A stretch of DNA of 64,000 nt from an uncultured Clostridia bacterium (GTDB lineage Bacteria; Bacillota; Clostridia; Oscillospirales; Oscillospiraceae): positions 1 through 64,000 of the forward strand of contig CAMHPQ010000001.1 of the NCBI GenBank assembly GCA_946187035.1, in the 5' to 3' direction. Every line of letters starts with the position of its first letter. Within the stretch, counting starts at the first letter, position 1. The position numbers and the translations under genes were made by a program. This document shows, piece after piece, positions 26,780-34,439 of the stretch. The notes beneath the pieces were generated by a model. It made no database searches, had not been told where the DNA came from, and worked only from the letters and a program-made list of their open reading frames with translations.

Positions 26780-28681
26780 TCACCCCCGCGCCTTGTCCAC
26801 GCCCACCATATCCACCGTGGCCTTGGCGACGTCCGTCAGGTCGTTATAAGCGGGGATGGAGCCGTCGATGTTTTCCATGAGTTCCTCCATGCGGATGATC
26901 TGCTCCGGGGTCAGGTCGCCGTCCATCTCGATGGCCTTGCCGGACTGGTTGTAAAGCGGCCCGGTGAAGGGGCGGCAGATGCCGGTTCGCACCGCAGCCT
27001 TCAGGGTCTCGGCCAGCCGGACCACCGGCGGCGGCAGGGTCTCGTTGTATCGGAGATCCACCACCCCGGCGGAGAGGCCCCAGTAGTAGTTCAGGGCCTT
27101 GCTGGTGCCGGTATACTCCTGCTTGGCAGAGTTGGAGCGCACCAGCCGCAGCAGCCGCTCGTAGTAGACGCCCCACTGCCACAGAGGCGTGGCCAGATTC
27201 ACTCTGCCGCTCTCGGTGATCAGGGACAGACCCAGGCTCTCCCGCTCGTCCCGGCCCCAGCGGGTCAGGTCCTGAGAGGAGATGAGCCGCACGCCGCGGT
27301 CCAGCAGGCGCTTTTCCGCCTCCTCGTGGCCGCCGACGCTGGACCACTCCAGCAGGACTCTGGCTCTGGGGTCCACCATCTGCATGCCCAGAGCAAAGGC
27401 GTTGACCCCTGCCACCTGGCCGTAGATGGGGTAGTCCGCCAGATAGCCCACCGGTTCTCCCCCGGCCATGGCCCCGGCGATGGCGCCGATGATGAATTTG
27501 ATCTCATACATCCGGGCGTAATAGGTGCGGATGTAGCGGTGATTCGTATTCAGGGCGCAGTTGAAGAATGTGACCTCCGGGTGCTCCACCGCAGCGCGGA
27601 GGCTGGCGGGCAGCAGACGCGGTGAGGTGGCGAAGATCACCGTGTTTCCGTCCTTGATCGCCTGCTCAATGCAGGCGTCCGGATTCTCAGAGAGCACGTC
27701 AAAATACGCCCTGGTCTCCACCTGCCCCTCCAGGGCCTGCTGGGCATACACGCGCCCCTGCTCGTGGCCTCGGGTCCAGGCAGCATTGTCCGGACTGCCG
27801 TCATAGAGGAAGGCCGCCCGGGTGGGTTTTCCGGAGGGCAGTACCTTCTGGATCAGACCGGTCTTCTCCTCCGGCGGCGTCAGATGGACCTCCACCGGCT
27901 CCGGCTCCTGGCGGAGTACGATCTCCTCCCAGGTCTTTTTTAGAATCTGCTGCATTGCCTCCACGCCCTGAAACTGCAGCGCCTCATAGCCGTAGACCTC
28001 CAGGCAGACCAGCAGCGCGTCACCGGGCAGCAGCGACAGCTTTTCCCCGCCGCAGCGGTCAAAGGCCGTGCGGAAATAATACCACACCGTGCGCAGCCGC
28101 TTCCGCTCGTCCTCGGTCCAGTCCGCGTCCGGCTCCTTGCCCAGCAGGGACAGCAGCGCGGCGTAGCCGCCGGGGCGGGAGAACTCGATCTCGTTGATGC
28201 GGCTTTTGGCATAAAAATCCACAAACTCGAAATACCCGGCGTTCTCCGGCGTCCGCTCCGGCAGAACGCGGATCACATGGGCGGCAATCTGGGGCGCGTC
28301 GAAGAATTTCAGGACGCTGACGCGCTTGTTGCCCTCCTCCACATAGAAGCGGTTCAGGTATTCATAGGCCTTGATGGGCTCCCGAATCCCCTCGGACAGG
28401 TGGGCCTGGCACAGCCGCTCCCATTTGACAGCGAATTCGCTTTTCACATCCATGACGGGCATGAAGTTGGCGGCGAAGGCGTTTTCTCTGGCGCGGGTTT
28501 TCGTGCCCACCACAAAGGCCGACGGCACCTGCACCACACCCAGATCGATCCCGCTGAGGGACTGGGCCGCGGGGATGAAATCATCCAGCACCGGCAGACA
28601 GGGCGACTGGCCCTTGGAGGCTCTGGCGCGGGCCTCCTTCTGGCCGCGTTTGAGGGCTTCCCGATAATAGGCTTCGGACAT
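26780..28681 (-). CDS. BMP-type substrate-binding protein fused to an N-terminal region with ParB-like features, no signal peptide
   Basis: N-terminus MSEAYYREALKRGQKEARARASKG (cytosolic-looking); VGTKTRARENAFAANFMPVMDVKSEFAVKWERL...YEYLNRFYVEEGNKRVSVLKFF; C-terminal BMP-like AWTRGHEQGRVYAQQAL...YEIKFIIGAIAGAMAGGEPVGYLADYPIYGQVAGVNAFALGMQMVDPRARV. Confidence 0.75.
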   Translation of the reverse strand: MSEAYYREALKRGQKEARARASKGQSPCLPVLDDFIPAAQSLSGIDLGVVQVPSAFVVGTKTRARENAFAANFMPVMDVKSEFAVKWERLCQAHLSEGIREPIKAYEYLNRFYVEEGNKRVSVLKFFDAPQIAAHVIRVLPERTPENAGYFEFVDFYAKSRINEIEFSRPGGYAALLSLLGKEPDADWTEDERKRLRTVWYYFRTAFDRCGGEKLSLLPGDALLVCLEVYGYEALQFQGVEAMQQILKKTWEEIVLRQEPEPVEVHLTPPEEKTGLIQKVLPSGKPTRAAFLYDGSPDNAAWTRGHEQGRVYAQQALEGQVETRAYFDVLSENPDACIEQAIKDGNTVIFATSPRLLPASLRAAVEHPEVTFFNCALNTNHRYIRTYYARMYEIKFIIGAIAGAMAGGEPVGYLADYPIYGQVAGVNAFALGMQMVDPRARVLLEWSSVGGHEEAEKRLLDRGVRLISSQDLTRWGRDERESLGLSLITESGRVNLATPLWQWGVYYERLLRLVRSNSAKQEYTGTSKALNYYWGLSAGVVDLRYNETLPPPVVRLAETLKAAVRTGICRPFTGPLYNQSGKAIEMDGDLTPEQIIRMEELMENIDGSIPAYNDLTDVAKATVDMVGVDKARG

Positions 28682-28703
28682 AAGGGTTCCTCTCTTTCGA
28701 GAA

Positions 28704-28740
28704 AAAGGCTCCGGCCTTGTTGATGGGGCCGGAGCCTTTC
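28704..28740 (-). terminator. Rho-independent terminator after ugpC-like gene
   Basis: AAAGGCTCCGGCC / GGCCGGAGCCTTTTTC read on the minus strand. Confidence 0.85.
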
Positions 28741-28758
28741 AGGGGTTAACAGGCGAAC

Positions 28759-29967
28759 TTAGAACTCGTAATTCTTGCAGACAGGCGCGTTGTCCTCGAA
28801 GGACTTCTGGTCGAACCAGATCAGGTTCCGGCCGGTCTCCTTGTCGAAGAGCTGGATCAGCTCGGGCTCGGTGGTGAATTTCACGGTCTTGCCCATGGAG
28901 ACATCCTCCTCCAGGCCCACGGTGGGGATGACCATGACGACCTCGTCGTCGCCGCTGCGGGCGTGGAGGTTGAACTCGCTGCCCAGCATCTCGGAGACCT
29001 CGATGGTGGCGGTCAGGTTGCCCTCGCCCACGGTGATGTGCTGCGGGCGGATGCCGGCAACGATGTCGCAGGCCTGCTGGCCGTTCTGGGCCAGAGCCTT
29101 CTGCTGGAAGTCGGAGAGCTTGAACTTCTCGCCGCGGATCTCGGCATAGTAGACGCCGTTCTCCAGCAGCAGCTTGCAGCCGTCGAAGAAGTTCATGACG
29201 GGCATGCCGATAAAGCCGGCCACAAACAGGTTCACGGGCTTGCCGAAGACTTCCTGGGGAGTGCCGATCTGGTTGACGACGCCGTCCTTCATGATGACGA
29301 TGCGGTCACCCAGGGTCATGGCCTCGGTCTGGTCATGGGTGACGTACATGAAGGTGGTGTCGATGCGCTGGCGGAGCTTGATGATCTCAGCGCGCATCTG
29401 GTTACGGAGCTTGGCGTCCAGGTTGGACAGCGGCTCGTCCATCAGGAACACTTTGGGGTTACGAACCATGGCGCGGCCAATGGCGACACGCTGACGCTGA
29501 CCACCGGACAGAGCCTTGGGCTTGCGCTCCAGGTACTGGGTGATGTCCAGAATCTCGGCCACCTCGGCGACCTTCTTGTCGATCTCCTCCTTGGGCGTGT
29601 TCTTCAGCTTCAGAGCGAAGGCCAGGTTGTCGCGCACGGTCATGTGGGGGTACAGCGCGTAGGACTGGAAGACCATGGCGATGTCGCGGTCTTTGGGCGC
29701 AACGTCGTTGACCAGCTTGCCGTCGATCCACAGCTCGCCGCCGGAGATGTCCTCCAGACCCGCGACCATGCGCAGGGTGGTGGACTTGCCGCAGCCGGAG
29801 GGGCCGACCAGGACAATGAATTCCTTGTCCTTGATGTGCAGGTTCACGTCGTGAACAGCGATGACGCCCTCGTCCGTGACCTCCAGATTCGTCACGCCGG
29901 CGGACTCTTTCTTGCCGTTCATGTGGGGGTAGATCTTCTTCAGGCTTTTCATAATGACTTCAGCCAT
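28759..29967 (-). CDS. ugpC: Sugar ABC transporter ATP-binding protein (UgpC/MsmK family)
   Basis: VGPSGCGKSTTLRMVAGLEDISGGELWIDG, LSGGQRQRVAIGRAMVRNPKVFLMDEPLSNLDAKLR, C-terminal TOBE region. Confidence 0.95.
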   Translation of the reverse strand: MAEVIMKSLKKIYPHMNGKKESAGVTNLEVTDEGVIAVHDVNLHIKDKEFIVLVGPSGCGKSTTLRMVAGLEDISGGELWIDGKLVNDVAPKDRDIAMVFQSYALYPHMTVRDNLAFALKLKNTPKEEIDKKVAEVAEILDITQYLERKPKALSGGQRQRVAIGRAMVRNPKVFLMDEPLSNLDAKLRNQMRAEIIKLRQRIDTTFMYVTHDQTEAMTLGDRIVIMKDGVVNQIGTPQEVFGKPVNLFVAGFIGMPVMNFFDGCKLLLENGVYYAEIRGEKFKLSDFQQKALAQNGQQACDIVAGIRPQHITVGEGNLTATIEVSEMLGSEFNLHARSGDDEVVMVIPTVGLEEDVSMGKTVKFTTEPELIQLFDKETGRNLIWFDQKSFEDNAPVCKNYEF

Positions 29968-29985
29968 ACTGCATTGCTCTAACGG

Positions 29986-30075
29986 TCAGGACTCCTCCAA
30001 AACCGCCTCGCGACCGCCCGCTTCGGGGCGCGCCGCATTACGACAGGTCTCCACACTGCCGCACCGCGAGCTCAC
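29986..30075 (-). CDS. Putative 29-aa leader ORF (GTG start) upstream of ugpC
   Basis: Minus strand AAAGGAGG-aaattcc-GTG AGC TCG CGG ... GAG TCC TGA = VSSRCGSVETCRNAARPEAGGREAVLEES*. Shine-Dalgarno is near-perfect and 7 nt from the GTG, whereas ugpC has no obvious close SD. Confidence 0.3.
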   Translation of the reverse strand: MSSRCGSVETCRNAARPEAGGREAVLEES

Positions 30076-30207
30076 GGAATTTCCTCCTTTTTTTGTATGT
30101 ACGAACAGCCAAGGAGTGGAGTGGCTGCCCGCCATGGTTTAGTGTGCCGCTTTGGTATGGCGCAGCGGCGGCGCCTGTTTCACCGGAAAACCGGTTTGGC
30201 ACGTTTT

Positions 30208-31170
30208 TCAGCCGAGGATTTTCTCCACCTCGGCGGGCTCCGGCATGGAGCGGATGGCGCCCTTTCTGGTGGTGACCAGATAGGCGGCGGCGTTGGCGAA
30301 GCGCAGCATCTCGGTGAGGGCGGCCTCGTCCATACCCTCGGGCCCGTGCTTCAAAACATGGTGGAGCACGCAGGCGCAGAAGGTGTCCCCCGCGCCGGTG
30401 GTCTCGATGGTGCCGCCCAGGAGAAACGCCGGGACGAAGGCTCTGGCGTCGCCGGACCAGCAGTAGCTGCCGCCGGGGCCTGCAGTGGCGCAGAAGACCT
30501 TGATGTTGGGGTACTTCGCTCTCAAAATCGCGGCGCCCCGGTCAAAGTCCGTCTCGCCGGTCATGAACTCCAGCTCGTTATCGGCAATCTTCAATACATC
30601 GCACTGGCCGAGGCCCCACTCGATCTGGGCTCTGGCCTCCTCCAGATCGCTCCAGAGGGGCGGGCGCAGATTGGGATCGAAGGAGATCCAGGCGCCGGCC
30701 TCTTTGGCCAGCCGTACCGCCTTTTTGGTGGCCGCCCGGACGCCCTCGTGGGTCAGGGACAGGGTGCCGAAGTGGAAGATCCGGGAAGCGGTGATCAGTT
30801 CCTCGGGGAGCTCCTCCTCCGTCAGCAGCATATCGGCTCCGGGATCCCGATAGAAGGAAAAGTCCCGGTCTCCGTTTTCAAAGGTCTTCACAAAGGCCAG
30901 CGTGGTGTGGGCCTTGGGGTCCAGAATCAGGCCGTCGGTGCAGATGTCCGCGTCCTCAACGGTCTGCTTCAGGTCTCTGCCGAAGAAGTCGTCGCCCACC
31001 TTGCCCACAAAGGCGCAGCTGCGGCCCAGCTTCCGGAGCATGGCCAGCACGTTGCAGGGCGCGCCGCCGGGATTGGCCTCAAAGAGAGGATTCCCCTGCT
31101 GGCTGAAACCGCTCGCGGTGAAGTCCACCAGCAGCTCTCCCAGGGCCGTCACATCAAAGCGCTTCTCCAT
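30208..31170 (-). CDS. PfkB-family carbohydrate kinase (fructokinase-like)
   Basis: FDVTALGELLVDFT...NPGGAPCNVLAMLRKLG; ETTGAGDTFCACVLHHVL. Start at internal Met MEKRFD. Confidence 0.92.
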   Translation of the reverse strand: MEKRFDVTALGELLVDFTASGFSQQGNPLFEANPGGAPCNVLAMLRKLGRSCAFVGKVGDDFFGRDLKQTVEDADICTDGLILDPKAHTTLAFVKTFENGDRDFSFYRDPGADMLLTEEELPEELITASRIFHFGTLSLTHEGVRAATKKAVRLAKEAGAWISFDPNLRPPLWSDLEEARAQIEWGLGQCDVLKIADNELEFMTGETDFDRGAAILRAKYPNIKVFCATAGPGGSYCWSGDARAFVPAFLLGGTIETTGAGDTFCACVLHHVLKHGPEGMDEAALTEMLRFANAAAYLVTTRKGAIRSMPEPAEVEKILG

Positions 31171-32629
31171 CTTCTGAAACCTCCAGCTCGTAAAAATCCG
31201 CGTCCAGAACCGCCGTGCCCTCCGCCGCGAAGGTGATGTCCCTTGCGGTCTGGGGCGTATAAATCGTGAAGGACGCCGCCTGGGCTCCGTCGTTGACAAA
31301 GAGCTCCAGACTCCAGCGGTCCAGCAGCATCCGCAGCTTCAAAAGCCCGCCGCGCTCCTGCACCCGGAAGCTCCGGACGTTCCGAATCTCCGGCGTGAAG
31401 CCGCTTTTGGCGCGGTTCACGGTGATGGTGCTCTGTTTTCGGTCATAGCAAATGACCGTCTCATGTTCCGAATCCTTCGCTGCGCAGAGCCGAAAGCTGC
31501 TGTAGTCCCCTCTCAGGGTCAGCGTCAGATCCAGACATCTGCCGGAGATCCCCGGCAGCGTCGTCTCTTCCGTGATCAGCACGCATTCCAGATGGTTCGG
31601 GTTTTTGCGATACCGCTCCAGCTCCCGGACCGGGTTCTGGATCAGTCTGCCGTCCTCCACCCGCAGCTCTCTCGGCACGGTCAGCTGACCGAAGAAGGGC
31701 AGCTCCTCCGGGGCCGCGTCCACACTGCCCCAATACTGCATCCAGCCGATCATCACCCGGCGTCCGTCCTCGGTCAGCAGGGTTTGCGGCGCGTAGAAAT
31801 CCAGGCCGTAGTCGATGGTCTGCAGCCGCTCCTCCGTGAGCGTCAGGGTATCCAGGTTCAGATTCCCGATGAGGCAGAGGGTGCAGTTGCCCTCGATGAA
31901 GTCCAGACCGGACTCCGTCATCTCCTGGGGGCTGGTGATCAGCACATGCTTCCCGTTCAGTCGGAACAGATCCGGGCACTCCCACATTCTGCCGTAGCGC
32001 CCTCTGGAGGCGGCCACGGTGCTGCGGTATTCCCAGTGGATCAGATCCTTGCTCTCAAACAGCAGGATCATGCCGCTGCCGTCGGCGGCCCGGTCTCCCA
32101 TGACGGCGAAGAAGGAATCTCCCTCCCGCCAGATCTTCGGATCCCGAAAATCCCGCTTGCTGCCGCCCTCGGGCAGCTTGGAGCCGTCTATGACCGGGTT
32201 TCCTTCATACTTTTCATAGTTCACGCCGTCCCCGAAGGCCAGGCACTGGGTCTGCACCTCGTCGGTGTCGGAGAACTTGTGTACCCCGGTGTAGAGCAGG
32301 GCGTGGCGCCCGTCAGAGAGCTCGATGGCGCTGCCGGAAAAGCAGCCGTCCCGATCCGCCTCGGTATCCGGAGCCATGGCTGCCGGCAGCCGCTCCCAGC
32401 GGATCAGATCCTTCGACTTCACATGTCCCCAGTGCATGGGGCCCCACTGCTTGCTGTAGGGGTGATATTGATAAAACAGGTGATATTCGCCTTTGTAGCG
32501 GGAGAAGCCGTTGGGGTCGTTGATCCAGCCCACGCCGCCGGTCACGTGGAACACCGGCAGCACCTCCGCCGGAACCTCCGGCAGATGGGCGGCCTCAAAA
32601 TCTCTGGCTTTCTGCAGTGCTTCAGACAT
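31154..32629 (-). CDS. GH32 sucrose-6-phosphate hydrolase / beta-fructofuranosidase
   Basis: VGWINDPNGFSRYKGEYHLFYQYHPYSKQWGPMHWGHVKSKDLIRWE, KRDFRDPKIW, MWECPDLF. Confidence 0.95.
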   Translation of the reverse strand: MSEALQKARDFEAAHLPEVPAEVLPVFHVTGGVGWINDPNGFSRYKGEYHLFYQYHPYSKQWGPMHWGHVKSKDLIRWERLPAAMAPDTEADRDGCFSGSAIELSDGRHALLYTGVHKFSDTDEVQTQCLAFGDGVNYEKYEGNPVIDGSKLPEGGSKRDFRDPKIWREGDSFFAVMGDRAADGSGMILLFESKDLIHWEYRSTVAASRGRYGRMWECPDLFRLNGKHVLITSPQEMTESGLDFIEGNCTLCLIGNLNLDTLTLTEERLQTIDYGLDFYAPQTLLTEDGRRVMIGWMQYWGSVDAAPEELPFFGQLTVPRELRVEDGRLIQNPVRELERYRKNPNHLECVLITEETTLPGISGRCLDLTLTLRGDYSSFRLCAAKDSEHETVICYDRKQSTITVNRAKSGFTPEIRNVRSFRVQERGGLLKLRMLLDRWSLELFVNDGAQAASFTIYTPQTARDITFAAEGTAVLDADFYELEVSEDGEAL

Positions 32630-34439
32630 CTTGTTCCTCCTGAAGCAGCCAGCGGAAGCCGTAGCGCGGAAGCTCCAGCGTCCGGTCAGAAATCGTCTCT
32701 CCGATCAGCAGATCCGCGGCGCCGGGAGCCGGGTTCGTCACAAGCTTCGGGTACTCGGAGAAGTTGAACAGCGCCGTCAGAGTCTCTGGGCCGTACTGTC
32801 TCCTGAGGGCCAGCACATTATTGTCCCCGGCGTCCAGCGGCCAGACGTTGGCGTCTGCCCGGAACACAGGATGCGCCGCGCGGATCTCCTCCATCTGCCG
32901 CAAGCTCTGGAAGATCTGCCCCTGAATGGTCTCCGGGTCATCTCGCAGCTCCGCCAGATCCCACCGGAAAGCGCCCCGGTGGAGGTAGCGGCTGTCATCC
33001 CATTTGTCGGGATCGTCGTGGTAGCTGTAATCGTTCAGCTGGCCGATCTCGTCGCCGCTGTAGAGCACCGGGATGCCGCTCTGGGTCAGCACCCAGGCGT
33101 GGAGCATGAGATCGCAGCTCAATGCCTGCAGCTGATCCCAGTCCTCCAGTCCGCAGAGGGAGGCGGTGGTGCCGCAGAGTCTGGCGTCCCCCAGACGGGG
33201 ATCGTCGTTATAGAGCTCGCCTCTGGACCAGCTGCCCGGCCATCGGCCGGTGAACCAGTCGTTGAGGTATTTTTTGTGGGAGGTCTCTCCGATGCCGAAC
33301 TGGCTGAGCCAGGGGTAATCCAGGCCCCAGCCGATGTCGTCATGGCACCTGAGGTAATTTTGGAACAGGCAGTCCTTCGGCAGGCTGCAGACCTGCTCCA
33401 TCTGCCGCCGCAGCAGACGCGCGTCTCTGGTGGCGACGGTGTGCCAGGTGGTGCACATGGTGGTGACGTTGTAGAGAATGTCGCACTCGGGCTTCTCCGG
33501 GGTGCCGAAATAGGGTGCCACCTTCTCCGGCTCCATGACCACCTCGCCCAGCAGCGCAACGCCGGGGCAGACGATGTAACAGGCCAGCTTCAGCATCCGG
33601 GAGAGGGTGTGCACCTGGGGCCGGTTGCGGCAGTCGGTGCCCAGCTGCTTCCAGATATACGGAATGGCGTCCAAACGGAGCACATCCATGCCCCGGTTGG
33701 CCAGAAACAGGAGGTTCTCGGTCATGTCGTTGAACACCATGGGGTTCGCGTAGTTCAAGTCCCACTGATAGGGATAGAAGAAGGTCATGACCACCTGCCG
33801 GCAGTCGTCCAGCCAGGTGAAGTTCCCCGGCGCGGTGGTGGGGAATACCTGGGGAACGGTCTGCTCATACTGGTTGGGGATGTCCCAGTTGTCATAGAAG
33901 AAATAGCGGCTGCGGGCGATGGGGTTCCCGGCTCTGGCGGCCTTTGCCCACTCGTGCTCGTCGCTGGTGTGGTTCATGACGAAATCCAGGCACAGGCTGA
34001 TCCCCGCCTCCCGGCAGGCGTCCGCCAGATGCTCCAGATCCTCCATGGTGCCCAGCTCCGGCTGCACGCTGCGGAAATCCGCCACCGCGTAGCCGCCGTC
34101 GCTTTTGCCCTTCACGGTTTTGAGAAGCGGCATCAGGTGCAGATAGTTCACGCCGCACTCCTGCAGGTAGGGGAGCTTCTCCTCCACGCCCTTCAGGTTG
34201 CCGGCAAAGGCGTCCACATAGAGCATCATGCCCAGCATCTTGTTGGAACGCAGCCAGCCCGGGGTCTCCAGTCTGGCCTCATCCTGCTTTCTCAGCGCAG
34301 GCTTCCGCTCCTCATAGCTGCGGCGCAGCATCTCCACAAAATATTCAAATGCATTCAGATCGTTGTGATACAGCTCGCAGTAGAGCCATTTCAGCTCGTC
34401 ATAGCACTCCTGAAGCCTTGCTTCCATGTTCTTTTTCAT
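32622..34439 (-). CDS. GH13 amylosucrase-like enzyme (GH13_4-type)
   Basis: MLGMMLYVDAFAGNLKGVEEKLPYLQECGVNYLHLMPLLK...GKSDGGYAVADFRSVQPELGTMEDL, DFVMNHTSDEHEWA, QWDLNYANP, DVLRLDAIPYIWKQLGT, RCHDDIGWGL. Confidence 0.88.
   Translation of the reverse strand: MKKNMEARLQECYDELKWLYCELYHNDLNAFEYFVEMLRRSYEERKPALRKQDEARLETPGWLRSNKMLGMMLYVDAFAGNLKGVEEKLPYLQECGVNYLHLMPLLKTVKGKSDGGYAVADFRSVQPELGTMEDLEHLADACREAGISLCLDFVMNHTSDEHEWAKAARAGNPIARSRYFFYDNWDIPNQYEQTVPQVFPTTAPGNFTWLDDCRQVVMTFFYPYQWDLNYANPMVFNDMTENLLFLANRGMDVLRLDAIPYIWKQLGTDCRNRPQVHTLSRMLKLACYIVCPGVALLGEVVMEPEKVAPYFGTPEKPECDILYNVTTMCTTWHTVATRDARLLRRQMEQVCSLPKDCLFQNYLRCHDDIGWGLDYPWLSQFGIGETSHKKYLNDWFTGRWPGSWSRGELYNDDPRLGDARLCGTTASLCGLEDWDQLQALSCDLMLHAWVLTQSGIPVLYSGDEIGQLNDYSYHDDPDKWDDSRYLHRGAFRWDLAELRDDPETIQGQIFQSLRQMEEIRAAHPVFRADANVWPLDAGDNNVLALRRQYGPETLTALFNFSEYPKLVTNPAPGAADLLIGETISDRTLELPRYGFRWLLQEEQDV

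Noticed and set aside
30100-30207. Possible terminator after the PfkB gene (AACCGG/CCGGT)
   Set aside because: Stem is only about five bp and lacks a proper U-tract; ugpC may be cotranscribed.
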